Positions 8,628 through 16,914 of a DNA stretch of 64,000 bases are shown in pieces. The position numbers and the translations under genes were made by a program. The stretch comes from Caulobacter segnis. GTDB lineage: Bacteria > Pseudomonadota > Alphaproteobacteria > Caulobacterales > Caulobacteraceae. The stretch covers positions 806,001 to 870,000 of the forward strand of contig NZ_CP096040.1 in assembly GCF_023935105.1 (NCBI RefSeq), written 5' to 3'. How positions within the stretch are numbered: the stretch's first letter is position 1; each line of letters opens with the position of its first letter. The notes under the pieces were generated by a model that was given only the letters and a program-made list of their open reading frames with translations, was not told the origin of the DNA and did not search any database.

Positions 8628-9305
8628 TCAGGCTTCCGCCTTGCTCCCGCCCGAGCGCTGGAACAGCTGCAGGGTGCGCAGCAGGGCCAGACGGGCGCTG
8701 TCCGGATGATGGCCGCTGGGCGCGACGAACGCGTGGCCGGCGTCGTACGGATAGATCGGCAGGTCCGGATGGGCGTCGCGGATCGCCTCGACATCGGTCA
8801 TCGGGATCAGGCTGTCGGTCTTACCGAAGTGCAGGATGGTCGGGACCTTGGGCGTTTCGTCGCGATAGGCGACGATGTCGCCGCCGTAGAAGGCCGACAC
8901 GGCCGCCAGCCCCTCGCATCGGCACGCGGCCAGCCAGGCCGTGGTCCCGCCGTAGCAGAAGCCCATGGCGAACACCGGCCCGTCCAGGGCGTCGATCGCC
9001 GCCTGGACGCGGGGCAGGGTCGAGACGCCCCAGCCGGTCGCTTGGCCCATGGCCATGCGAGCGTCGAGGATGGCCGGCGTGGTGTCCTCGATCGGGAAGT
9101 CGGCGTCGGCCGCGTCCATCAGGCTGGGGGCGATGACCTCGTAGCCCTGCTCGGCCAGGCTGTCGCTGAGCTGGCGGATATGCGGGGTGACGCCCCAGAT
9201 GGCGTGCAGCATGACGATGCCGCCGCGCCGGGCTTCCTGGGGTGGAGCCTGGTAGGCCGCGAACGGCGCGCCGTCGCGCGTGGCCAGGGCGATGCGTTGG
9301 CCCAT
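8628..9305 (-). CDS. Dienelactone hydrolase family protein (copy 1)
   Basis: A 225-residue alpha/beta hydrolase of the dienelactone hydrolase type. The nucleophile is C117 in the elbow GFCYGG; the Asp and His partners are in FGKTDSL and AGHAF. Classical DLH enzymes have a glutamate (QEIFG) near residue 35 that activates the cysteine. Here the equivalent stretch is HAIWG, so the glutamate is missing, while its neighbour retains it. Its ATG overlaps the stop of the upstream paralogue as TGATG, implying coupled translation. The substrate is unknown; ester or lactone hydrolysis is the family reaction. Confidence 0.85.
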   Translation of the reverse strand: MGQRIALATRDGAPFAAYQAPPQEARRGGIVMLHAIWGVTPHIRQLSDSLAEQGYEVIAPSLMDAADADFPIEDTTPAILDARMAMGQATGWGVSTLPRVQAAIDALDGPVFAMGFCYGGTTAWLAACRCEGLAAVSAFYGGDIVAYRDETPKVPTILHFGKTDSLIPMTDVEAIRDAHPDLPIYPYDAGHAFVAPSGHHPDSARLALLRTLQLFQRSGGSKAEA

Positions 9306-10000
9306 CAGTGGGCGACCCCTTCCCCAGTAGCATGCTCGGCGAAGAACGCCACGGTGCGCTGGCGGGCCAGTTCGGCGTCGGCCAGGTCGCTGTCCGGGCG
9401 GCCGTCGTTGTTGAAGCCGTGGCCGCTGGCTTCGTAGACGTGGATCGGAACCTCGGGGTGCGCGGCCCAGATGGCGGCCTTGACCTCCTCGGCCGGGATG
9501 TGCGGATCCTTGGCGCCTAGATGGACGATCACCGGCGCCTTGAGGTCGAACTTCGCCATGCCGGCGACCTGGCCGCCATAGTAGCTGGAGGCGGCCGCCA
9601 GCCCCTCCAGCCGCGCGGCCGCCAGCCAGGCCATGGTGCCGCCGTAGCAGTAGCCGACGATGAACACCGGCCCGCGATCCTTCAGGAAATCGATGCAGGC
9701 CTGGATGTCGCCCATGGCGTTGTCGGGGCCGTTGGCTACCGCCAGCTCGCGACCGCGCGCGAAGCCAGCCTCGTCGTGCAAGGCCGTGAAGCCTTTCTCG
9801 CCGCGATCGAACATCGACGGGGCCACGACCTCGAAACCGCGCGCCGCCCAGCGGGCGACATCCTCTTGAACGTACCTGTCGAGGCCGAAGATCTCCTGGA
9901 TGACGATCACGCCCCCCTTCCGCGCGCCTTCCGGCTGGGCGTGCAGGGCGGTGAACGCGAAACCGTCGTGGGTGGCGGTCAGGGTGATCATCTCGGACAT
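9305..10000 (-). CDS. Dienelactone hydrolase family protein (copy 2)
   Basis: A 231-residue dienelactone hydrolase with the full set of family residues: E36 in QEIFG, nucleophile C118 in GYCYGG, the aspartate in LGAKDPHIP and the histidine in ASGHGF. It hydrolyses lactone or ester bonds; ring-cleavage products such as dienelactone are the textbook substrates, but many homologues act on other compounds. The start at ATG 10000 is preceded by GGAG. It forms a two-gene unit with a diverged paralogue just downstream. Confidence 0.88.
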   Translation of the reverse strand: MSEMITLTATHDGFAFTALHAQPEGARKGGVIVIQEIFGLDRYVQEDVARWAARGFEVVAPSMFDRGEKGFTALHDEAGFARGRELAVANGPDNAMGDIQACIDFLKDRGPVFIVGYCYGGTMAWLAAARLEGLAAASSYYGGQVAGMAKFDLKAPVIVHLGAKDPHIPAEEVKAAIWAAHPEVPIHVYEASGHGFNNDGRPDSDLADAELARQRTVAFFAEHATGEGVAH

Positions 10001-10008
10001 GGCGTACT

Positions 10009-10048
10009 CCCCAAAGCGAAGCGGCCGGGGCGTTTCCGCTCCGGCCGC
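10009..10048 (-). terminator. Hairpin terminator downstream of ychF
   Basis: An 11-bp stem with one G-U pair (10021-10031 with 10038-10048) and a six-base loop, followed on the minus strand by TTCGCTTT. It separates ychF from the dienelactone hydrolase pair. Confidence 0.55.
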
Positions 10049-10063
10049 TGATGTTCTGAACGC

Positions 10064-11164
10064 TTAGACGTTGAAGCGGAAGTGCATCACGTCGCCGTCC
10101 TTGACGACGTATTCCTTGCCCTCGGCCCGCATCTTGCCGGCTTCCTTGGCGCCGGCCTCGCCGCCCAGCTTGACGAAGTCGTCGAAGGCGATCGTCTCGG
10201 CGCGGATGTAGCCCTTCTCGAAGTCGGTGTGGATGACGCCGGCCGCTTGCGGGCCGGTGTCGCCGACATGGATGGTCCAGGCGCGGGCTTCCTTGGGGCC
10301 GACCGTGAAGTAGGTCTGCAGGCCCAGCAGGTTGTAGGCCTCGCGGATCAGGCGGTTCAAGCCGGGCTCGGCCAGACCCAGGGTCTCGAGGAACTCGGTG
10401 CGCTCCTCGGCGTCCAGCAGGGCGATCTCGCTCTCGATCTGGGCCGAGATGACCACGGCCTTGGCGTTGTCGCGGGCGGCGCGCTCGGCGACCAGATCGC
10501 TGTACTTGTTGCCCTTGTCGGCGCTGCCTTCCTCGACGTTGCAGACATAGAGGGCCGGCAGCGAGGTCAGCAGCTGCAGCATGTGCCAGGCTTTCTCGTC
10601 GTCCTTGTCCACGGTCGCGGCGCGGGCCGGGCGGCCCTCGCGCAGCTGGGCCAGGGCCAGGTTGATCAGGCGCAGGGTGTTGGCCGCGTCCTTGTCGCCG
10701 CCCGACTTGGCCTTCTTCTCGATGGCCGGCAGGCGCTTTTCCAGGCTCTCCAGGTCGGCCAGCATCAGCTCCATCTCGATGATCTCGAGATCGCTGAGCG
10801 GGTCGATACGGCCCTCGACGTGGGTGATGTCGTCGTCCTCGAAGCAGCGCGCCACGAAGGCGATGGCGTCGCAGTCGCGGATGTTGGCCAGGAACTGGTT
10901 GCCCAGGCCTTCGCCCTTGGAGGCGCCGCGCACCAGGCCGGCGATATCGACGAAGGTGATCCGGGCCGGGATGATTTCCTTGGAGCCGGCGATCTTGGCC
11001 AAGGCGTCCAGGCGCGGCTCGGGCACGGCCACGTCGCCGGTGTTGGGCTCGATGGTGCAGAACGGATAGTTGGCCGCCTGGGCCGCCGCCGTCTGGGTCA
11101 GGGCGTTGAACAGGGTGGACTTGCCGACGTTGGGCAGGCCGACGATGGCGACTTTTAGGGCCAT
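10064..11164 (-). CDS. ychF: Ribosome-binding ATPase YchF
   Basis: A 366-residue Obg-family P-loop protein, the usual length of YchF. The G1 loop is GLPNVGKST (9-17), the switch region has VDIAGLVRGASKGEGLGNQFL, and the C-terminal TGS-like domain ends DGDVMHFRFNV. YchF prefers ATP over GTP, binds the 70S ribosome and acts as a negative regulator of oxidative stress responses in studied bacteria. The start ATG 11164 gives the conserved N-terminus MALKVAIVG. It is monocistronic here, bounded by a terminator. Confidence 0.96.
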   Translation of the reverse strand: MALKVAIVGLPNVGKSTLFNALTQTAAAQAANYPFCTIEPNTGDVAVPEPRLDALAKIAGSKEIIPARITFVDIAGLVRGASKGEGLGNQFLANIRDCDAIAFVARCFEDDDITHVEGRIDPLSDLEIIEMELMLADLESLEKRLPAIEKKAKSGGDKDAANTLRLINLALAQLREGRPARAATVDKDDEKAWHMLQLLTSLPALYVCNVEEGSADKGNKYSDLVAERAARDNAKAVVISAQIESEIALLDAEERTEFLETLGLAEPGLNRLIREAYNLLGLQTYFTVGPKEARAWTIHVGDTGPQAAGVIHTDFEKGYIRAETIAFDDFVKLGGEAGAKEAGKMRAEGKEYVVKDGDVMHFRFNV

Positions 11165-11244
11165 GGAACTCTCGTGAATTTCGTTGGCGCGCGCTTAGCA
11201 CGTATGGTCGCGAAAGGCGACCGCGCCCCGTCGTTCGAGGAGGG

Positions 11245-11577
11245 CTAGCCCAGAGACGCGCGGACCACGCGGGTAACCGACTCGCCGTGCAAGGCGCATG
11301 AGAGCTTGGCGTCGATGCAGTGGATCATCGCTCGAAACGCCTTGTGGCTGGGCGTGCGGGCGGGCAGCGTCAGTGTGGCCTCCGCGGTGCCCTTGATCGC
11401 GCCGGCCGTGATGCGAAGCTGGCCGTGCGTGGCGTTGGCCTCGGCGACGCCATGCGCGGTCACCGCGTCGACCGGTCCGCTCATCACGATGCGGGCAGGA
11501 ATGCGTGTCTCGCTGGCGCTGCAGGCCGTCGCGAGAAGGGCGACGCCGATCAGAGCCACTTTCCGAAAGCCGATCAT
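11245..11577 (-). CDS. Small lipoprotein, unknown function
   Basis: A 110-residue protein whose N-terminus (MIGFRKVALIGVALLATACS) has a lipobox, LATAC, with the lipidated cysteine at residue 19. The remainder is a small, mostly beta-rich domain with two later cysteines (in MIHCIDAKLSCAL) that may form a disulfide. I chose ATG 11577 over the longer frame to 11688 because it puts the signal peptide first and has a purine-rich ribosome site (GGTAGGGA) upstream. No family recognised. Confidence 0.6.
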   Translation of the reverse strand: MIGFRKVALIGVALLATACSASETRIPARIVMSGPVDAVTAHGVAEANATHGQLRITAGAIKGTAEATLTLPARTPSHKAFRAMIHCIDAKLSCALHGESVTRVVRASLG

Positions 11578-11724
11578 GTCATCCCTACCCCTATAGCCGT
11601 CCCTAAGGTGTTGCGCCCATAGCGACCTGTAAAGCCTATTTTCAATCGGAAGTAGATCTATTCCGCAGAGCCCTTGCGCGAACTGCAACCTGATCAGATA
11701 TCAATGCGCGAAAGGAGCTTCCCC

Positions 11725-12555
11725 ATGAGCGTTCGACCCGTCCTGAAGATCGTGAAGGGCCTGCCCGCCTCGGACGGCGATGGCGTGCGTCTGACCCGGA
11801 TGCTGGGCACGCCGGAAGCCCAGATGTTCGACCCGTTCCTGATGCTGGACTGCTTCGACAACGACCAGGCGTCGGACTACATGGGCGGCTTCCCCGACCA
11901 TCCGCATCGCGGCTTCGAGACCGTGACCTACATGCTGGAAGGCCGGATGCGTCACAAGGACAATACCGGCCGTGAAGGCGTGATCGGGCCGGGCGGCATC
12001 CAGTGGATGCGGGCCGGCAAGGGCATCGTCCACTCCGAGATGCCCGAGCAGTCGGAAGGCCGCATGCGCGGCTTCCAGCTGTGGGTGAACCTGCCGGCCA
12101 AGCTGAAGATGAGCGCGCCCGGCTATTCGGAGTTCGAGAGCGACGCGATCCCGGTCGAGGCCCGCGACAGCGGCGTGTCGGTCAAGGTGATCTCGGGCGT
12201 CACGGACGGCGGGACCGCCGGTCCGATCGGCGGAGGCGCGGTCGACGCGCTCTATTTCGATGTGGTGCTGCCGGCCGGGACCGTGTTCGAGGAGCCGGTC
12301 GGCGACGACCGCAACGCCATGCTGGCCGTCTACGAGGGCCAAGTCCGGGTGGCCCACGACACCGTGGACGCGCTGTCGGGCGTGTTCCTGGGAAGCGGCG
12401 ACACCGTCCGGGTCGAGGCCGTCACCGACGCTCGCGCCCTGCTGCTGGCCGGCCGTCCGATCGGCGAGCCGGTGTTCTGGCACGGCCCGTTCGTGATGAC
12501 TTCGCGCGAGGAGATCGTCCAGGCGTTCGAGGACTTCCGGTCGGGGCGGTTCTGA
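11725..12555 (+). CDS. Pirin family protein
   Basis: A 276-residue bicupin of the pirin family. Metal ligands in the N-terminal cupin are visible: H59 and H61 in HPHRG, H103 and E105 in VHSEMP, matching the three-His-one-Glu site of pirin. Bacterial pirins bind iron; some oxidise flavonols such as quercetin, others regulate metabolic enzymes. The substrate here is unknown. The start ATG 11725 has AAAGGAG eight bases upstream; in-frame ATG codons at 11674 and 11704 lack a ribosome site. Confidence 0.92.
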   Translation: MSVRPVLKIVKGLPASDGDGVRLTRMLGTPEAQMFDPFLMLDCFDNDQASDYMGGFPDHPHRGFETVTYMLEGRMRHKDNTGREGVIGPGGIQWMRAGKGIVHSEMPEQSEGRMRGFQLWVNLPAKLKMSAPGYSEFESDAIPVEARDSGVSVKVISGVTDGGTAGPIGGGAVDALYFDVVLPAGTVFEEPVGDDRNAMLAVYEGQVRVAHDTVDALSGVFLGSGDTVRVEAVTDARALLLAGRPIGEPVFWHGPFVMTSREEIVQAFEDFRSGRF

Positions 12556-12596
12556 AGCTCAATCGATGATTATGTTCACGGGCGATTAAACCTGGA

Positions 12597-13646
12597 ATGG
12601 TTCTAAGGGCGAAGGTACCGGAGTTACCGCCCTTGACCCCTATCACCTTCACGAACGCGATCGAACGAACGGCCCAGCGCCGCCGCCATCTTCTGCTTGG
12701 CAACGGCTTCAGCATCTCCGCATGGTCGGATTTCCGATACGATGCCTTGCAAGGCAAGATCGTCGGCGAATCCGATCGCATCGATGCGCTCTTCGACTCA
12801 TTCCAGACAGCGGATTTCGAGCGCGTGGCGCGAGCCCTGCGCGAGGCGCAGCGGGTGCTCGAGGTTCATGAGGGCGCCGAGGCTCTCATCAAGATCATCG
12901 AGAACGACCACCACGATCTGAGGCGTCTGCTGGTGTCGGCGATCGCGGGGACCCATCCGGCCGCGCCGAGCGAGCTGGGCGATCTATTCGACTGTTGCGC
13001 CAGCTTTCTGGGCCACTTCGTCGGCAAGGCGCGGGGCAAGGCCCTGTTGGGCAACGTGTTCAGCACCAACTACGACCTTCTGCTCTATTGGGCGCTGATG
13101 CGTGGAAAAGACGTCCTTGAGGCCAATGACGGCTTCCTTGGAGGCCGTCCCCTGACCTGGGCGCCCGGGCGGGAGCAACGGATCTTCTATCTGCACGGTG
13201 CGCTGCATCTCTTCGAGGCCGAAGGCGTCACCCAGAAGCTGGCTGTTCCCGACCGTCTGATCGACGCGATCGGCGGCCGGATCGAGAAGCAGGACGTGCC
13301 GCTGTTCATCTCGGAGGGCTCGTCCCATGAGAAGCGGGTGCGCATCGAGGAGAGCCGCTACCTGAAGGCCGCGTCCGACTGCCTGGGTGAGGCATGCGAC
13401 GATCCCGAGGCGAGTCTCTTCATCTTCGGGCACTCGCTGCGGGCGGAGGACGCGCACATTTTCGAGAGGATACCCGACGGACGTGTGTCCGAGGTCTTCA
13501 TCTCGGTGCGCGACGTTGACCGATCGGAAGCCAAGGCCGAGATCCGAAAGGCCGCCGAGCTGTGGGTCGCCAAGCGCGCGGAGCGCGGCGGTCCACCGCT
13601 GGAGGTCTTCAGCTACAATCCCGCCGAAGCCGCGCCCTGGGGGTGA
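12597..13646 (+). CDS. DUF4917-type SIR2-like domain protein
   Basis: A 349-residue protein resembling the DUF4917 group, which has a SIR2-like fold. Visible elements are a GNGFS loop (35-39) at the end of the first strand, FSTNYDLLLYWALM (155-168) equivalent to the SIR2 T-N-x-D motif, and YLHGALHLF (198-206) with the HG pair where sirtuins have their catalytic histidine. C-terminal SLFIFGHSLRAEDAHIF is the last nucleotide-fold strand. SIR2-like proteins bind NAD; many in bacteria consume NAD in anti-phage defence, others have no known role. It stands alone, overlaps the next convergent gene by 34 bases, and no defence partner is visible. Confidence 0.7.
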   Translation: MVLRAKVPELPPLTPITFTNAIERTAQRRRHLLLGNGFSISAWSDFRYDALQGKIVGESDRIDALFDSFQTADFERVARALREAQRVLEVHEGAEALIKIIENDHHDLRRLLVSAIAGTHPAAPSELGDLFDCCASFLGHFVGKARGKALLGNVFSTNYDLLLYWALMRGKDVLEANDGFLGGRPLTWAPGREQRIFYLHGALHLFEAEGVTQKLAVPDRLIDAIGGRIEKQDVPLFISEGSSHEKRVRIEESRYLKAASDCLGEACDDPEASLFIFGHSLRAEDAHIFERIPDGRVSEVFISVRDVDRSEAKAEIRKAAELWVAKRAERGGPPLEVFSYNPAEAAPWG

Positions 13647-14488
13647 CCGTCCACGAACGCCGCCACGCGGTCGGCGAAGGCCTTCGGCTTCTCCAGGTAC
13701 ATGAAGTGTCCAAGCGCCGGGACGGTCTCCAACTGGGCGCCGGGGACGGCGTCCGCCACGGCCTTGGCCTGGGTCTTCACGTCGCCGATGTCGAGCGCGC
13801 CGACCAGAACCAGGGTGGGCGCGCGGATCTCGCCGAGATGATCCTTGGCGTCGGGCCCGGCGCGCTCCAGCTTGCGCCCGGCGCCGCTCAGGTTCTGCGG
13901 GTTGGCCTTCAGCAGCGCCACCACCCGAGCGCGCTCGGCGTCGGCCGTGGGGCTCAGGATGTAGGGGTCCTTCACCGCGCCCTCGAGATCGCCCAGCTTG
14001 ATCAGGGCGACCAGCTTCAGCGATCGCGCGATGAAGCCGGCCGAGGGCGAGAAGCCGCTGACCCACGGCCCGGCCAGCACCAGGCCGTCGACGGCTTCGG
14101 GATGGGCCAGGGCGAAGTCGACGGCGATCCCGCTCCCCGCCGAAGAGCCGACCAGGGTGGCGCGGGTGACCCCCGCCGCCTTCATCACCGCCGCCAGGTC
14201 GTCGACCGAGGCGAAGGGCGCGGTGGCCGCCGGCGTCGCGCCGTAGCCGCGCCGATCGTAGCGCACGACCTTGAAGCGCTGGCACAGCAGCGGCCAGACG
14301 TCGTCATACGCCGCCGCGTGCAGGATGCCGTCGTGCAGCAGCACGATCGTCCTGTCGCCGGCGCCGCAGGTCTCGTAAGCGATCTTGCCGCCCTCGGCTT
14401 CGGCGAAGGTGGTCCGGGCGTGGGCCAGGCCGGCCCAGAACAGCAGGCAGCCGGTCGCGATCGCCCGGACGGGCGTTGAAAGTCTCAT
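13613..14488 (-). CDS. Exported alpha/beta-fold hydrolase
   Basis: A 291-residue alpha/beta hydrolase with an N-terminal signal peptide (about 1-24, ending HARA or nearby). The oxyanion region is LLHDGILH, the nucleophile elbow is GSSAGS (serine near 117), the acid is probably the Asp in LVGALDIGD, and the histidine is in ALGHFMYLEKP. It is therefore a periplasmic or outer-membrane-facing esterase-like enzyme of unknown substrate. Its 3' end overlaps the convergent DUF4917 gene by 34 bases. Confidence 0.8.
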   Translation of the reverse strand: MRLSTPVRAIATGCLLFWAGLAHARTTFAEAEGGKIAYETCGAGDRTIVLLHDGILHAAAYDDVWPLLCQRFKVVRYDRRGYGATPAATAPFASVDDLAAVMKAAGVTRATLVGSSAGSGIAVDFALAHPEAVDGLVLAGPWVSGFSPSAGFIARSLKLVALIKLGDLEGAVKDPYILSPTADAERARVVALLKANPQNLSGAGRKLERAGPDAKDHLGEIRAPTLVLVGALDIGDVKTQAKAVADAVPGAQLETVPALGHFMYLEKPKAFADRVAAFVDGHPQGAASAGL

Positions 14489-14513
14489 GGCTTGGTCTCC
14501 GGAAAAGGCGCCG

Positions 14514-14762
14514 TCAGCCGGCGCGTTTGACGTCTTGATCGGCCGCGTCGGGCGGTTGCTCGGGCTGGTATTCCAGGATGTCGCCCGGCTGGCAGTCCAG
14601 GAAGTCGCAGATGGCTTCCAGGGTCTCGAACTTCACGCCCTTCACCTTGCCGGACTTCAGCAGGGACAGATTGGCGTCGGTGATGCCGATGGCGCGGGCC
14701 AGCACGTTGGAGCGCACCTTGCGCCGGGCCAGCATCACGTCCAGGCGCAGGACGATCGGCAT
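14514..14762 (-). CDS. Cro/XRE-type (YozG-like) helix-turn-helix regulator
   Basis: An 82-residue DNA-binding protein. The HTH spans about 14-45 (VRSNVLARAIGITDANLSLL) and a conserved ETLEAICDFLDCQPGDILEY segment follows, typical of the small YozG/XRE regulators. Its ATG overlaps the stop of the DUF2975 membrane gene as TGATG. This pairing of a tiny HTH regulator and a DUF2975 membrane protein recurs in many bacteria, suggesting that the membrane partner modulates the regulator or is its target; that is inference. Confidence 0.88.
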   Translation of the reverse strand: MPIVLRLDVMLARRKVRSNVLARAIGITDANLSLLKSGKVKGVKFETLEAICDFLDCQPGDILEYQPEQPPDAADQDVKRAG

Positions 14763-15367
14763 CAGACGAAGGCCTCCCGGTCCTCTTCGATCTCGCGGCC
14801 GACCTGCATGACCTGGCCGATCACGAAGACCAGCAGCCCCAGCACGAAGGCCTGAAGGCTGGCCATGTGGGCCCAGTTCCTGTCGATCTCGTAGCCGGTG
14901 GCCGACAGCGCCAGGTGGCACAGCAGCGGCGAGAGCGCATAGGCGCACAGCCAGCCGCCGACCCGCCCGAAGCGGCGGGCGGCCTCGGCCGAGAACACCT
15001 CACCCCGGGCATAGCCTCGAAACAGGGACCGCAGGCTCCAGAACATTATCAGGATAGGCGTGGCCCGTACGATGCCGACCAACACATAGACCAGGCGATG
15101 GACCAGGGGCAGCGCGCCGAACGCCACCGTATTGGCCGGAGCCTCGCCGATGTAGCAGTTGTCCGGTCCGATCCTGACCAGCTCGCCCTTGTAGAACAGC
15201 ATGACCCCGATCGCCGTGACCAGCAGCGCGGCGGCCAAGGCGAACAGGCCGGTGAACAGCCAGACGGCAGCCCGGCTGCCCAGGCGCACGCGGCGCTGGG
15301 CCAGGCTTTCGGCGGGCGGCGTGGCCGGCGCGCGAAACAGCGGCTTCAGATGCAGGACAGTAGCCAT
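14762..15367 (-). CDS. DUF2975 membrane protein
   Basis: A 201-residue inner-membrane protein with four predicted transmembrane segments (about 32-56, 82-106, 130-152 and 165-185). The conserved SLRSLFRGYARGEVFS segment in the middle is typical of DUF2975, which always sits near a small HTH gene. The function is unknown. It is first in a two-gene unit with the XRE regulator, with which it overlaps by one base. Confidence 0.85.
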   Translation of the reverse strand: MATVLHLKPLFRAPATPPAESLAQRRVRLGSRAAVWLFTGLFALAAALLVTAIGVMLFYKGELVRIGPDNCYIGEAPANTVAFGALPLVHRLVYVLVGIVRATPILIMFWSLRSLFRGYARGEVFSAEAARRFGRVGGWLCAYALSPLLCHLALSATGYEIDRNWAHMASLQAFVLGLLVFVIGQVMQVGREIEEDREAFV

Positions 15368-15423
15368 GACGTCCCTCCTGACGTCACGGTCTTACAGAAA
15401 AAAGTTTCTGTCAAACGATATGA

Positions 15424-16182
15424 TCAGGTGAGAGCGGCCGCCGCGAAGTCACGCCAGGCCTTGGCCTCCTTGCGGAAGTGGGCGTGGGTCTTGTCCAGCC
15501 GCTTGTCGATCTCGACAAGTTTGGCGCGGGCCTCGTCCTTGCGGCCGGTGCGGGCCAGGAAGACCGTGTAGCGGGCGATGCCCTCGAAGCCCGGATAGTT
15601 GTCGGCGGCCCAGGACAGGGCGGTGTCGGCCTGGGTCTCGCGGCCCAGGGCGTGGTAGACGCGGCCCAGGGCCAGCATGGTGTGCGGGGTGCGGCCGGCG
15701 TTGGGCTGCTCGCCCAGCTTTTCCAGCAGCGGCAGGGCCTCGGCCGGGCGGTTCAGCTCGATCAGGGCGTTGGCGCGGCCCAGCAGCAACTGGGCGTCGT
15801 CGGCGTACATGCCCGTCAGGCTGTCGGCGTAGAGCTTCTCGGCCTCGGCGTGCTTGCCCAGCTCGGTGGCGGCCACGGCCAGGCGGACGCGGTTGGCGAC
15901 GGTCGGAGCGTCGTCGACGGCCTTGGCGGCCTCGCGATATTCGCGCTGCGGGTCGATGGCCTTGCGCGCGGCCTGGCCCATCTTCTGGGCGGTGCGGCCG
16001 CCCATCAGCTCTGGCAGGAGCACGGCGACCAGGTAGACGATTCCGCCCAGCGGCTGGAACACCAGGATGATCCACAGCCAGTACATCTCACGGTGCGTCC
16101 GCACCACGTGGACGCACAGCGCGATCGAGAACAGCAGCGAAAGGCCCAGCAGGGGCAGGGGAAGCGAGAACAGGGCTGACAT
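15424..16182 (-). CDS. Membrane-anchored tetratricopeptide protein with PLDc_N-type N-terminus
   Basis: A 252-residue protein. Two hydrophobic helices at the N-terminus (about 5-25 and 33-56) include the W-x-I-x6-P-x-G-x-I-Y pattern seen in the PLD nuclease N-terminal module. Residues about 90-250 are four or five tetratricopeptide-like helical repeats (for example LGRANALIELNRPAEALPLL). The cytoplasmic repeats suggest protein-protein interaction. It is followed by pth on the same strand but no clear partner is evident. Confidence 0.7.
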   Translation of the reverse strand: MSALFSLPLPLLGLSLLFSIALCVHVVRTHREMYWLWIILVFQPLGGIVYLVAVLLPELMGGRTAQKMGQAARKAIDPQREYREAAKAVDDAPTVANRVRLAVAATELGKHAEAEKLYADSLTGMYADDAQLLLGRANALIELNRPAEALPLLEKLGEQPNAGRTPHTMLALGRVYHALGRETQADTALSWAADNYPGFEGIARYTVFLARTGRKDEARAKLVEIDKRLDKTHAHFRKEAKAWRDFAAAALT

Positions 16183-16215
16183 GCCTGGACCTCTACCGAA
16201 TTTAGATCCGTCGCT

Positions 16216-16824
16216 CTAGGCCGGCTTGCGCGGATCGGCCTTGGGCGCGGGGGCCAGGCGCATGACCTCGGCCTGGAAGCGCTCGTCGTCGCCGGCGGCG
16301 GCAAAGGGCAGGGCGTCGGCGATGGCGTCCAGCATCGGGTCCAGCCACTGGTGCTCGACCTTGTGGAAGTCGCCCAGCACGTAGTGCATGACCGCGTCCT
16401 TGTGGCCCGGATGGCCCACGCCGATGCGGCCCCGGCGGAAGGCGTCGCCGACCTGGCTGGTCACCGAGCGGATACCGTTGTTGCCGGCGGCGCCGCCGCC
16501 GATCTTCATGCGGAAGCGGCCGGGGGCCATGTCGATCTCGTCGTGGAAGACGATGACGTCGGCGGGGGTCAGCTTGAAGAACTTCATGGCCTCGCCCACG
16601 GCGCGGCCGCTTTCGTTGTAGTAGGTCTTGGGCTTGAACAGCAGCAGCTTGACCGGCCCGTCGGCCGTATTGACCTGGCCCTCGCAGGCCAGGCCCTGGA
16701 AGCGGGCGCGCCACGGGGCCGTGCCCCACTTCCGGGCGATGGCGTCGACGGCCATGAAGCCGACGTTGTGGCGGTTCTTCTCGTACTTGGGCTCGGGATT
16801 GCCCAGGCCGGCGAGGATCAGCAT
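16216..16824 (-). CDS. pth: Peptidyl-tRNA hydrolase
   Basis: A 202-residue Pth. It hydrolyses the ester of peptidyl-tRNAs released prematurely from ribosomes, recycling tRNA. The family start LAGLGNPEPKYEKNRHNVGF contains the catalytic H19, and FKPKTYYNESG and VFHDEIDMAPG follow, the latter with the conserved aspartate. The C-terminal tail is charged and alanine-rich, as in many alphaproteobacteria. It is downstream of rplY, a common pairing, though a terminator-like hairpin lies between them. Confidence 0.96.
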   Translation of the reverse strand: MLILAGLGNPEPKYEKNRHNVGFMAVDAIARKWGTAPWRARFQGLACEGQVNTADGPVKLLLFKPKTYYNESGRAVGEAMKFFKLTPADVIVFHDEIDMAPGRFRMKIGGGAAGNNGIRSVTSQVGDAFRRGRIGVGHPGHKDAVMHYVLGDFHKVEHQWLDPMLDAIADALPFAAAGDDERFQAEVMRLAPAPKADPRKPA

Positions 16825-16844
16825 GGCGGCGTCTCGGGGATCTC

Positions 16845-16878
16845 AAACGAAAACGGGCGGACCCGAAGGCCCGCCCGT
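16845..16878 (-). terminator. Hairpin between rplY and pth
   Basis: An eight-base perfect stem (16853-16860 with 16871-16878) around a ten-base loop, followed on the minus strand by TTTTCGTTT. It may cause partial termination so that pth is expressed at lower levels than rplY. Confidence 0.6.
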
Positions 16879-16914
16879 CTCTTAAATCGGTTCGGTCAAA
16901 CGACCGACAGGCGA

